Positions 35,701 to 43,772 of a stretch of 64,000 nt of DNA are shown one piece after another. Source of the DNA: Paractinoplanes abujensis. GTDB taxonomy: Bacteria > Actinomycetota > Actinomycetes > Mycobacteriales > Micromonosporaceae. The notes beneath the pieces were generated by a model. The model had not been told where the DNA came from, did no database searches, and worked only from the letters and a program-made list of their open reading frames with translations. Numbering within the stretch: position 1 is the stretch's first letter; every line of letters starts with the position of its first letter. The DNA lies in the NCBI RefSeq assembly GCF_014204895.1, contig NZ_JACHMF010000001.1, forward strand, positions 5,952,001-6,016,000. Reading direction: 5' to 3'. Both the position numbers and the translations under genes were made by a program.

Positions 35701-36846
35701 ATGACCGACCGCACGGGGGGAACGCGCCGGACGGTGATCACGGCGGCCGCGCTGGCCGAGCCGGCCGCGTCGCTGTCCGGATACACGATCGGGGTCACCG
35801 CGGACCGCCGCCGGGACGAGCTGGCCACCCTGCTGGAGGGCCGCGGGGCCCGCGTGGTGCTGGCCCCCGCGCTGCGGATCGTCCCGATCGCCGACGACGC
35901 CGAGCTGCGCGCCGCCACCCGGGCCTGCCTCGACAATCCGCCCGACATCGTGCTGGTCAACACCGGTATCGGCATGCGCGGCTGGCTGGAGGCGGCCGAG
36001 GGCTGGGGGCTGGCCGAGCCGCTGCGGGGCGTGCTGTCGCACGCCTACCTGGTCGCTCGCGGGCCCAAGGCACGCGCCGCGGTGCGGTCGGCCGGGCTGC
36101 ACGACCAATGGTCCCCCGAAGGGGAGAGCTACGACGAGGTGATCGACCACCTCAGGGCCCGCGGCATAGCCGGCTTGACCGTCGCGATGCAGCTGCACGG
36201 TGAGAGCCAGCCCGAATACACCGAGGCGCTGGAGCAGGCGGGCGCCCGGGTGGTCGAGGTACCGGTCTACCGCTGGGCCGCGCCGACCGACCCGGCTCCC
36301 CTGCACCGCCTGGTCGACCTGATCACGGCCCGTCTGGTCGACGCGGTCACGTTCACCGCGGCCCCGGCCGTGCAGGCGTTGCTGCGCGCAGCCGGCCCCA
36401 GCTCCGAAGCCGTGCTCGACGCCCTGCGCGGCGACGTGCTGGCGGCCTGCGTGGGTCCGGTCACGGCCGCTCCGCTGCGCCGCCACAACGTGCCGGTGGT
36501 GGCCCCGGCCCGGGCCCGGCTGAGCGCCCTGGTCCGCACCATCGTCGACGAGTTGCCCCAGCGCGCCGTCTCGCTCGAGGTGGCCGGGCACTCGCTCACC
36601 CTGCGGGGCCACGCCGCGATAGTCGACGGCGAACTACGCCCTCTGGCCCCGGCCCCGATGGCCGTGCTGCGGGCCCTCGCCGCCGTGCCGGGCCGCGTGC
36701 TCTCCCGCGCCGCCTTGCTGCACGCCCTCCCCCGGGGCGCCGACGAACACGCCGTGGAAATGGCCGTGGCCCGCCTCCGGGCCGGCCTGAGCGCCCCCGG
36801 CGTCATCCAGACAGTCGTCAAACGGGGCTACCGGCTGCCGGTGTAA
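35701..36846 (+). CDS. hemD: Uroporphyrinogen-III synthase fused to a winged-helix DNA-binding domain
   Basis: A 381-aa two-domain protein. Residues about 25-275 are the HemD fold (YTIGVTADRRRDELATLLEGRGARVVLAP, VNTGIGMRGWLEAAEGW, VEVPVYRWAAPTDPAPL, AVTFTAAPAVQALL), which closes hydroxymethylbilane to uroporphyrinogen III. Residues about 295-381 are an OmpR/PhoB-type winged helix (LAPAPMAVLRALAAVPGRVLSRAALLHAL, then DEHAVEMAVARLRAGL, IQTVVKRGYRLPV). This fusion is known in actinobacteria and suggests an enzyme-derived regulator, possibly linked to tetrapyrrole or nitrogen metabolism. No other haem gene is nearby, so it may be a regulator more than the housekeeping HemD. Confidence 0.88.
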   Translation: MTDRTGGTRRTVITAAALAEPAASLSGYTIGVTADRRRDELATLLEGRGARVVLAPALRIVPIADDAELRAATRACLDNPPDIVLVNTGIGMRGWLEAAEGWGLAEPLRGVLSHAYLVARGPKARAAVRSAGLHDQWSPEGESYDEVIDHLRARGIAGLTVAMQLHGESQPEYTEALEQAGARVVEVPVYRWAAPTDPAPLHRLVDLITARLVDAVTFTAAPAVQALLRAAGPSSEAVLDALRGDVLAACVGPVTAAPLRRHNVPVVAPARARLSALVRTIVDELPQRAVSLEVAGHSLTLRGHAAIVDGELRPLAPAPMAVLRALAAVPGRVLSRAALLHALPRGADEHAVEMAVARLRAGLSAPGVIQTVVKRGYRLPV

Positions 36847-36918
36847 CCCGCGCGCGGAAAAGATCAGCGCGGCCGGTCAACGGTTCTGGTTTTCGGGCGC
36901 AACCATTTACGCAGGTCG

Positions 36919-36972
36919 CCCGGGCGGGTTGAGCGTTCTGGGCGCGCCAGCGCCCTGCTCAGCCCGCCCGGG
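36919..36972. terminator. Large hairpin between convergent hemD and conservon genes
   Basis: CCCGGGCGGGTTGAGC (36919-36934) pairs with 36957-36972 over 16 bp with one G-T pair. The loop contains a second perfect stem (GGGCGC, 36940-36945 with 36950-36955). It is a likely bidirectional terminator for hemD and cvnD. Confidence 0.75.
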
Positions 36973-37042
36973 CCCCCGCGGGAGCGACGGCCCGTACCCC
37001 CACCCCGCGAGGACCAAAGGAATTTGATCTTGAGGCCGCGAA

Positions 37043-37660
37043 TCAGCCGACGGGTGCCGGATATCCGCCCTGTTCGCTGATCAGCGTGGCCATGGCGTGC
37101 TCCACGACGGCCACCAGCACCTGCTTGACCGAGTCGCGGTGGCGGGCGTCGCACATCACCAGCGGCACGTGCGGCGGGATGGCCAGCGCCTCCCGCACCT
37201 CGTCGGGCTCGTAGCGCGGCGCGCCGTCGAAGCAGTTCAGGGCGACCAAGTAGGGCAGGTGCCGATTCTCGAAGTAGTCGAGCGGGGCGAACGCGTCGGC
37301 GATCCGGCGCGTGTCGACCAGCACGGCCGCGCCGACCGCGCCCCGGATGAGCTCGTCCCACATGAACCAGAACCGGGTCTGCCCGGGCGTGCCGAAAAGG
37401 TAGAGGATCAGGTCGTCGGCCATCGTGATGCGGCCGAAGTCCATCGCCACCGTGGTGGTCCCCTTGCCGGGCACCTTGGAGGCGTCGTCGACCCCTTGAC
37501 CGGCCGAGGTCATCACGGCCTCGGTGGTCAGCGGCTCGATCTCGGAGACCGCCCCGACCAGCGTCGTCTTGCCCACGCCGAATCCCCCGGCGACGACAAT
37601 TTTCGCTGAGGTGATCTCTTTGGGTTGCGCCCCCGCTCGCTCAGAGCTTGCGAAGTCCAC
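37043..37660 (-). CDS. cvnD: Conservon Ras-like GTPase (CvnD)
   Basis: A 205-aa small G protein of the actinobacterial conservon. The P-loop is GGFGVGKTT (about 25-33). The G3-like DLILYLFGTPGQTRF and a guanine-specificity loop near ALNCFDG follow, resembling MglA/Rag-type GTPases. Conservons act as membrane-linked G-protein-like signalling complexes in Streptomyces development. It is the last gene of the cvnABCD cluster; its GTG start lies inside the 3' end of the DUF742 gene (20-nt overlap). Confidence 0.93.
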   Translation of the reverse strand: MDFASSERAGAQPKEITSAKIVVAGGFGVGKTTLVGAVSEIEPLTTEAVMTSAGQGVDDASKVPGKGTTTVAMDFGRITMADDLILYLFGTPGQTRFWFMWDELIRGAVGAAVLVDTRRIADAFAPLDYFENRHLPYLVALNCFDGAPRYEPDEVREALAIPPHVPLVMCDARHRDSVKQVLVAVVEHAMATLISEQGGYPAPVG

Positions 37661-38003
37661 TCAACACCCTTTCCAGCAGGTTCATCCGCTCCGAGAACCC
37701 AGTTTTGGGAGCGGCGCTGTGCAACGAGAGCAGTCCGTCGGCCACCATGTCAGCGACCAGGACTCGCGCCACACCGAGCGGTAGCCCGGTGAGCGCCGAG
37801 AGCTCGGCCAGCGATTGCGCCTTCGCCTCGCACAGCACGGCGATGCGGTACTTGTCATGCCCGGCGAACCGGGCCTCTTGCAGACCGGCCTGGCTGGCGA
37901 CCAGGACCGCCTCGATCGGGATGTCCCGGCGCGGTTCGGTGCGTCCACGGGTGACCGCGTACGGACGCACCAGGTTGCCTCTCGGATCCTGCGGCTGGCC
38001 CAT
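37641..38003 (-). CDS. cvnC: Conservon DUF742 protein (CvnC)
   Basis: A 120-aa DUF742 protein with a winged-helix-like fold. It begins MGQPQDPRGNLVRPYAVTRGRTEP and has the family core EAKAQSLAELSALTGLPLGVARVLVADMVADGLL. ATG at 38003 is chosen because of the GGGGG-containing leader and family N-termini; an ATG seven codons upstream is possible. DUF742 proteins are invariably between the roadblock and GTPase genes in conservons, as here, and are thought to bridge the GTPase and other components. Confidence 0.92.
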   Translation of the reverse strand: MGQPQDPRGNLVRPYAVTRGRTEPRRDIPIEAVLVASQAGLQEARFAGHDKYRIAVLCEAKAQSLAELSALTGLPLGVARVLVADMVADGLLSLHSAAPKTGFSERMNLLERVLSGLRKL

Positions 38004-38035
38004 CGCGCGATCACCCCCTTCCATCGAACCGGCGA

Positions 38036-38443
38036 CTAGTGATTGACAGTTTCCCGAGGGGCCGGCGACAGCGACGCGCCGACCCGCTCGACCAGCAGCG
38101 CCATCTCGTAGCCGACCTGACCGACGTCGCAGCTGCGCGCGGCCAGCACGGCCATCGAGGAGCCGTCGCTGATCGTCATGAGGAACAGATAGCCGGAGTC
38201 CATCTCGATGATCGTCTGCTGGACCTCGCCCGCGTTGAACATGCGCGACGCGCCCTCGGTCAGGCTGACCACACCGGACGTGATGGCCGCGAGCTGGTCG
38301 GCCCGGTCGGCCGGCAGGTCACGCGACGCGGCGAGCAGGATGCCGTCCGCGGAGACCGCCACGACGTGGGCGATACCGGCCACGCTGTTGGCGAAGTTGT
38401 TGAGCAGCCAGCCCATGTCCTGCATGGTGGGGGGCCTGGTCAC
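38036..38443 (-). CDS. cvnB: Conservon roadblock/LC7 protein (CvnB)
   Basis: A 135-aa roadblock/LC7-domain protein (MGWLLNNFANSVAGIAHVVAVSADGILLAAS, LTSGVVSLTEGASRMF-like central helix, SDGSSMAVLAARSCDVGQVGYEMALLVERVG). Such proteins act as GAP-like or scaffolding partners for MglA-type GTPases. The GTG start is supported by AAGGAGA 7 nt upstream and by a 4-nt overlap with the kinase gene. It is the second gene of the conservon. Confidence 0.93.
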   Translation of the reverse strand: MTRPPTMQDMGWLLNNFANSVAGIAHVVAVSADGILLAASRDLPADRADQLAAITSGVVSLTEGASRMFNAGEVQQTIIEMDSGYLFLMTISDGSSMAVLAARSCDVGQVGYEMALLVERVGASLSPAPRETVNH

Positions 38444-41373
38444 GGTTGGTTCTCCTTAGCCTGGGAGGTGGCGGACTCGGCAGTGCCGTCCGTCCGCCCT
38501 CGTTGCACTCCCCGGTGATACGCAGAAAGTAGTCCGCGGACCTCATCAGGACTGCGACGGTTTTGGGTTTTGGGCCCGGACTGCACGCCCCCGGGCACGA
38601 GCTGCGCCTGGGGAACGCGCTTGGGCAGACCGGACCGCGTCGTGCCGGCGTCGACCGGCTCGGCCGCTGCCATCGCCTTCTGCCACCCCTCGTCGGCCGT
38701 CGTCTTCCACCGGTCCTCGGCCGCGGCACGCGGCTTGGGCACGGACGGTCCATTGTGCCCGGTCGCCGGGGCGGCCGACGGCGGGGGCGGCGCCGGTGCG
38801 GCCGCGGGGGCCGCGGCGGGCGCGGGAGCGGGAGACGTCGGCTTCGTCGCTCCGTTCGGCGGCGGGGCGTAGCCGGCGGTCGGCATGCCCCACTCCTCCT
38901 GGCTCGCGTTGTCGTGGTTGCGGAACCAGCTCTGCTGCATCTGCACGAAGATCGGCGCGTCGTTGCGCTCCTCGGCCGACGGGACGACCGGCGGCGGAGG
39001 CGCCGGCGGCATCGCGGCCAGGGCGGCACCCCACCCGTTGCCCGTGGGGGCCGGCGGGCCCGACACCACCGGGGGCGCCGAGACGACCGGCGGGGCCGGG
39101 GTGGCCGCGGCGAAACCGTTCATTGTGGACGACGAGTTCGTCGCGTCGATGGTCTTCGTCACCCGGGTCGGCAGCGGGGGCCGGTTGGGTGTGGGACGCG
39201 TCTCCGGCTCGGACGGCGGGCGCTGCGACGGGAACATCGGCAGCTGCGGGTGCGCAGCCGGCGGCGGCGGGGTCGGCTCGCGCCACGCCGGTTCGGGCGC
39301 GGATGCGGGCGAGATGGTCGGCAGCGTCGCGGTGGCGGCCCGGGAGGACCGGGCGTCCCAGCCACCCCCGTACGGCGCAGTGCCCAGCTCCTGCGGCCGG
39401 ACCGGCGCGTCGAGGCGGCGGCTCGGCAGCACGACGATGCTGCTCGGCAGCGTGACCTGGGCGACCGTGCCGCCCTCCAGGTTGGCCCGCAGCTCGACGC
39501 GGATGCCGTAGCGGGAGGCCAGGCGGCCCACCACGGCCAGACCCATCAGGCGGAAGGCGGCCACGTCGACGCCCGGCGGTTCGGCCAGGCGCCGGTTGAG
39601 CTGGTCCATCTGCTCCTCGGACATGCCGAGGCCCCGGTCCTCGACCTGGATCACGACGTAGTCGCGGATCCGCCGGCCGTCGGCGACCACGATGGTGGTC
39701 GGCGGCGAGAACCGGGTGGCGTTGTCGAGCAGCTCGGCGACGAGTCGCACCACGTCGTTGACGGCGAGCGCGGCGATCGAGATGTCGGTGTCGACCGTGC
39801 CGAACTCGATGCGGTTGTACAGCTCCACTTCGGACTGCGCGGCGCGCAGCGCGTCGACCAGGAGCGCGTCCTCCCGGCGGGGGGCGCTGGAGTCGGCGCC
39901 CGCCAGCACGAGCAGGTTCTCGTCGTTGCGGCGCATCCGGGTGGCCAGGTGGTCGAGCTCGAACAGCTGGGCCAGACGCTTCGGGTCCTCCTCGGTGCGC
40001 TCGATCATGTCGAGCTCGCCGATCATCCGGTCGACCAGCGACTGACTGCGCCGGGCCAGGTTGAGGAACATCGTCGAGACGCTGGTGCGCAGGGCGGCCT
40101 GCTCGGCAGCGATGCGGACCGCCTCGCGGTGGACCACGTTGAACGCCTGGGCGACCTGGCCGACCTCGTCCTTGTTGGGCAGGTTGATCGGGTCGCGGAC
40201 CTGGCGGACCAGCTCGTCAGCGCCGCCCTCGCCCAGGTTGCGGGCGTCGCGCAGCTTGGCCACGGCGTCGGGCAGGTCGCGGTTGGCCACCGCCAGGGCG
40301 CCCTCCCGCAGCCGCCGCAGCGACATGTTCAGCGAGCGGGCCAGGATCACGGCCAGCGTGATGGCGATGATCAGCACGAGCAGGACCAGGGCGGCCTCGA
40401 TCGCGGTCTGCCGGACGACGCTGTCGCGCTCGGAGGAGGCCTGGTCGACCACGTCGGACTCGAGCTCCTGCTCGGCCCAGCGCATCAGGTCGACCACGGC
40501 CCCGAAGGACTGGGTGACCTCGTCGGCGTCGACGACCTGGCCGTTGGCGACCCGGCCGAGCTGCGCGGTGACGCCGTCGACCAGGTTGACCGCGTCGCCC
40601 GAGACCACGTTGTCGACCAGGGCGGCCTGCTCCGGGCTGGCCACCAGCTGGAACGCCAGCAGCGCCTCCTGCTGGGCGGTCTGGGTGGCGATGAACGTGA
40701 CGCGCTGCTCGGCGCTGAGGTCACGAGTGACGGCGGCCGCGTAGGACACGGCCTCCTGCTCGGCGGTGCCCGCCTTGGCCCGGGCGAACGCGGCGATCGC
40801 GCGCAGCCGGTCGGCGATGTCGCCGTCGCCCGCGAACTGGCTGACCGCCTCGCCGTACGAGACCAGGTCGGTGATCACGACGCTGTAGCGCGAGACGGCC
40901 TCGGCGACGGCGATGCCGTTGCGGTCGCCCACCGCCGTGCGGGTGGCGTCCATCGTGTTCAGGTGGTCGTCGATGCGGGTGAGCCGGTCGAGCACGGTGG
41001 CCGGCGGCTCGCCGATCTCCTCGCGGTTCGCGCGGTAGACCTGGATCTGCGCGTCGCTGGCCCGGACGGCGGCCCGGTAGGCGTCGGTGCGCGCGTCGAG
41101 CACGGGATTGCCGAGATACGCGGCGGCGGCCATCCGCTCGACGTGCAGCAGCTGAGTGAGTGCGGAGACGTCGGTCTCCAGCTTGGTCAGTTCCTCGACC
41201 TGCCCGGCGTCGGCGGCACGCTGCCCGACGTCGACCAGACGCGTGGTCGCCAGGGCGATGACCGCGACCAGAGGAACGACCAGAATGAGAGCCAGTTTGG
41301 CGCGGATCCGGGCGTCTCGCAGGCGGGGGAAGACACCACGGCGCGTCACCTGGGTCGAAGATCCGGTGCTCAC
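38440..41373 (-). CDS. cvnA: Conservon sensor histidine kinase (CvnA) with nitrate/nitrite-sensing-like domain
   Basis: A 977-aa membrane sensor. It has TM1 (about 26-44), a large extracellular all-helical NIT-like domain (about 50-325), TM2 (about 330-355) and HAMP (SLRRLREGALAVANRDLP). A cytosolic helix block with LDHLATRMRRNDENLL replaces a normal H-box. The ATPase domain has N-box ELLDNATRFSPP and G-box EDRGLGMS. The last 250 residues are Pro/Ala-rich and disordered. CvnA-type kinases start the conservon G-protein-like pathway. GTG at 41373 follows GGAGGAG. It is first in the operon and divergent from the lipoprotein/ATPase pair. Confidence 0.92.
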   Translation of the reverse strand: MSTGSSTQVTRRGVFPRLRDARIRAKLALILVVPLVAVIALATTRLVDVGQRAADAGQVEELTKLETDVSALTQLLHVERMAAAAYLGNPVLDARTDAYRAAVRASDAQIQVYRANREEIGEPPATVLDRLTRIDDHLNTMDATRTAVGDRNGIAVAEAVSRYSVVITDLVSYGEAVSQFAGDGDIADRLRAIAAFARAKAGTAEQEAVSYAAAVTRDLSAEQRVTFIATQTAQQEALLAFQLVASPEQAALVDNVVSGDAVNLVDGVTAQLGRVANGQVVDADEVTQSFGAVVDLMRWAEQELESDVVDQASSERDSVVRQTAIEAALVLLVLIIAITLAVILARSLNMSLRRLREGALAVANRDLPDAVAKLRDARNLGEGGADELVRQVRDPINLPNKDEVGQVAQAFNVVHREAVRIAAEQAALRTSVSTMFLNLARRSQSLVDRMIGELDMIERTEEDPKRLAQLFELDHLATRMRRNDENLLVLAGADSSAPRREDALLVDALRAAQSEVELYNRIEFGTVDTDISIAALAVNDVVRLVAELLDNATRFSPPTTIVVADGRRIRDYVVIQVEDRGLGMSEEQMDQLNRRLAEPPGVDVAAFRLMGLAVVGRLASRYGIRVELRANLEGGTVAQVTLPSSIVVLPSRRLDAPVRPQELGTAPYGGGWDARSSRAATATLPTISPASAPEPAWREPTPPPPAAHPQLPMFPSQRPPSEPETRPTPNRPPLPTRVTKTIDATNSSSTMNGFAAATPAPPVVSAPPVVSGPPAPTGNGWGAALAAMPPAPPPPVVPSAEERNDAPIFVQMQQSWFRNHDNASQEEWGMPTAGYAPPPNGATKPTSPAPAPAAAPAAAPAPPPPSAAPATGHNGPSVPKPRAAAEDRWKTTADEGWQKAMAAAEPVDAGTTRSGLPKRVPQAQLVPGGVQSGPKTQNRRSPDEVRGLLSAYHRGVQRGRTDGTAESATSQAKENQP

Positions 41374-41788
41374 GACTTCTCCTCCGTGGTCATCCCCGTG
41401 GCTCTTCGCCCGCAGAACCTCGCGCGGCCCGGGAATTTCATCAGAACGGACATCCCTTTGGGAAGCCAGGAAACACCCAGAAATGAACTTGGTGTCCGAG
41501 TGCAAGTTTTCCTGCCCGTTCTACATTCGACAAAGAATGCGCTTTGACGTGCGCGAATATCTCGCTCGACACATCGGGTGACGACACGGTCACGCTGAAC
41601 CCCCAAGATTCCAACCAGTATGTGAGACAACCGTCTCGATCCATCGATGGTGAGCCGCTTGACCAGGGGCCTTCACGTTGGCAAGGTTTGGCGCGATCGA
41701 ACGGACACATTGTCCGTGCCGGCGCGCCCGCCCATCGACCACGATGTCTTGGCGCCCCCGCCTTTCCGCCCCCATAGGAGGCACCGCA
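41374..41788. other. 415-bp divergent promoter region between conservon and binding-protein operons
   Basis: No gene is supported. It is notably AT-richer than its surroundings from 41440 to 41660. It contains small symmetric sites: ACGGACA/TGTCCGT (41701-41707, 41711-41717), GAGAC/GTCTC near 41622-41635, and the palindrome CCATCGATGG (41641-41650). It should carry both operon promoters. Confidence 0.6.
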
Positions 41789-42943
41789 GTGCGGCTCCCC
41801 CGCATCACCGCGGCCACCGCCGTGGCATCGATGCTTCTGGCCGGCGCGGCCGGTTGCACCTCCGACGACGACGCCCCCGACGGCGCCGAAGTCGTGGTCA
41901 TCGCGGCCGACCTCAACAACTCGTCGGTCGACACCGCGTACGCCCGGGCCCTGCAGCTGCGGGTCGACCAGATCAACGCCTCCGGGCAGCTGGGCGACCG
42001 TGAGCTGCGGCTGGTCACGAAGGACAACCGCAACGACCCGGCGGCGTCGATGCGCAACATCACCTCGTTCGCCGACGACCCGACCGTGGCCGCGGTCGTC
42101 AGCGGCTCGTGCGACGACTGCGTGGTGGGTGCGGCCAAGACGATCAACGACAAGGCCATCCCGACGATCGCCCTGTCCGCCTCGGACGCCGTCACGACGC
42201 CGGTGTCCGAGCGGCAGTACGTCTTCAAGCTCGGCCCGAACTCCAAGGACAGCACCGCCGCACTGGTCAACGAACTGGTCCGGCAGCGCATCCGGACGAT
42301 CTCGGTGCTCTACACGACCGATCTGTACGGACGCGGCGCGAACATCGCGCTCAACAACGCGCTCCCCGAGAGCATCACCGTGAAGGCGGTCCGCTCGGTC
42401 AAGCCCGGCGCCTCCGACATCGCGCAGTCCGTCGGCACGCTGACCGACGCCGCCCCGCAGGCGCTGGTCGTGCTCACGCCGCCCGACCTGGCCCAGCTGG
42501 CCGCCCGGGACGCGCGCGCGGCCGGCTTCAGCGGCCGCGTCTACCTGGACGCGGCGGCCGCGGGCGACCTGTTCATCCCGCGCGAGGCGGTCGCCGCCAC
42601 GAACAACGCCACGATGGTGTTCACCCAGATCCTGGCGATCGACGACGTGATCGCGACGACCCCGGCCAAGTCGTCCCGCAAGCAGTGGTTCCGCGACTAC
42701 ACGTCCCGCTACGGCAGCTACTCCGGCGTGGCCTCGTTCGCCGCCGACGCCGCCGACCTGATCGCCGACGCGGTGGCCCGGGTCGGCGCCGACCGGCCGC
42801 GGATCCGCGAGATCATCGAGACGTCACAGGTCGACGGTCTGTCCGGCCCGATCCGCCTGACCCCCGACAACCACTCCGGCCTGATGCCGCAGGCGCTTAC
42901 CCTGCTGGTGGCGCGCAGCGGCCGGTGGCGGCTCGCCTCATGA
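41789..42943 (+). CDS. Lipoprotein with branched-chain-amino-acid-type (Peripla_BP_6) receptor fold
   Basis: A 384-aa surface receptor. It has a lipoprotein signal with lipobox LAGAAGC (Cys near 22). The type I binding fold follows (VVVIAADLNNSSVDTAYARALQLRVDQINASGQLGDREL, VVSGSCDDCVVGA, ISVLYTTDLYGRG, GFSGRVYLDAAAAGD). It resembles LivJ/UrtA-like receptors, ligand unknown. GTG at 41789 follows GGAGG. Its stop overlaps the ATG of an ABC ATPase gene of a different importer class, and no permease is nearby. The conservon kinase is divergent, so a sensing role for this receptor is possible (inference). Confidence 0.88.
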   Translation: MRLPRITAATAVASMLLAGAAGCTSDDDAPDGAEVVVIAADLNNSSVDTAYARALQLRVDQINASGQLGDRELRLVTKDNRNDPAASMRNITSFADDPTVAAVVSGSCDDCVVGAAKTINDKAIPTIALSASDAVTTPVSERQYVFKLGPNSKDSTAALVNELVRQRIRTISVLYTTDLYGRGANIALNNALPESITVKAVRSVKPGASDIAQSVGTLTDAAPQALVVLTPPDLAQLAARDARAAGFSGRVYLDAAAAGDLFIPREAVAATNNATMVFTQILAIDDVIATTPAKSSRKQWFRDYTSRYGSYSGVASFAADAADLIADAVARVGADRPRIREIIETSQVDGLSGPIRLTPDNHSGLMPQALTLLVARSGRWRLAS

Positions 42944-43689
42944 TCAGGATCGACCAGGTGTCCCGCACCTTCACCGGCCGTTCGGGCACGGTCGAGGCTC
43001 TGCGCGACGTCAGCCTGCAGGTCGGCGACGGCGAGTTCGTGGCCGTGGTGGGCCGCTCCGGCTGCGGCAAGTCGACGCTGCTGCGCATGATCGCCGGGCT
43101 GCTGCCTCCGACCGGGGGCACGATCGAGGTCGGCGGGGTCGCGGTGGCCAAGCCCCGCCGCGACGTGTCGATGATGTTCCAGCGGCCGGCTCTACTGCCG
43201 TGGCGCTCGGTGCTCGACAACGTGCTGCTGCCGGTGCAGATCTTCGGCCGGCGCAAGGCCGACTTCACCGACCGCGCCCACCAGCTGCTCGAGCTGACCG
43301 GTCTGACCGGCTTCGAGAAACGACTGCCGCACGAGCTCTCCGGCGGCATGCAGCAGCGGGTGGCGCTGTGCCGCGCGCTGATCGCGCAGCCGCAGGTGAT
43401 GCTGATGGACGAGCCGTTCTCGGCGCTCGACCCGCTGATCCGCGAGGAGCTCTCCGTCGAGCTGCAGCGCATCCACATGGAGCAGCGGGCCACCACGGTC
43501 TTCGTCACCCACTCGATCGACGAGGCCGTGCTGCTGGCGGACCGCGTAGTCGTGCTCAGCCCGCGACCGGGCCGGGTCCGCGAGATCGTCGACGTCCGCA
43601 TCCCGCGTCCGCGCACCCTGGGCCGCACGGCCCACTCCGACGAGGTGGCCCGGGCCAGCGGCCTGCTGCACGATCTGCTGATGGCGTAG
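42940..43689 (+). CDS. ABC transporter ATPase, NitT/TauT (SsuB/TauB) type
   Basis: A 249-aa ATPase. Walker A is GRSGCGKST (about 39-47), the Q-loop is MMFQRPALLPWRSVLDNV (the TauB/SsuB/NrtC signature), the ABC signature is LSGGMQQRV, Walker B is VMLMDEPFSALD and the switch is VTHSIDEAVLLADRVVVLS. By sequence it belongs with nitrate/sulfonate/taurine importers, whose receptors are of another fold than the upstream lipoprotein. It overlaps that gene by 4 nt. No permease is encoded on either side; it may work with a permease encoded elsewhere. Confidence 0.92.
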   Translation: MIRIDQVSRTFTGRSGTVEALRDVSLQVGDGEFVAVVGRSGCGKSTLLRMIAGLLPPTGGTIEVGGVAVAKPRRDVSMMFQRPALLPWRSVLDNVLLPVQIFGRRKADFTDRAHQLLELTGLTGFEKRLPHELSGGMQQRVALCRALIAQPQVMLMDEPFSALDPLIREELSVELQRIHMEQRATTVFVTHSIDEAVLLADRVVVLSPRPGRVREIVDVRIPRPRTLGRTAHSDEVARASGLLHDLLMA

Positions 43690-43772
43690 CCCGTCACTCT
43701 TTGTATAAATATCTAAGCGGGATTTTAAGAATCGAGTCCCGCGGTTGAGCACGCAGGTGGGGAAACCGTAAC
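43690..43772. other. AT-rich intergenic island
   Basis: The 83 bp contain an A/T-rich core (43702-43730, including TATAAATAT) very unlike the surrounding sequence. They also contain a short GCGGGA/TCCCGC inverted repeat (about 43718-43743). The region may combine the ATPase-gene terminator with a promoter for the following membrane protein. Confidence 0.45.

Noticed and set aside
35417..35704. 95-codon plus-strand open frame ending in a 4-nt overlap with the hemD ATG
   Set aside because: The overlap hints at coupling, but third codon positions are not GC-biased like the neighbours, the product has no recognisable domain, and no clear ribosome-binding site was seen. Left as intergenic.
38563..41547. 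994-codon plus-strand open frame opposite cvnA
   Set aside because: High-GC antisense shadow of the conservon kinase: its Arg/Gly/His-rich product has no domains and no credible start.
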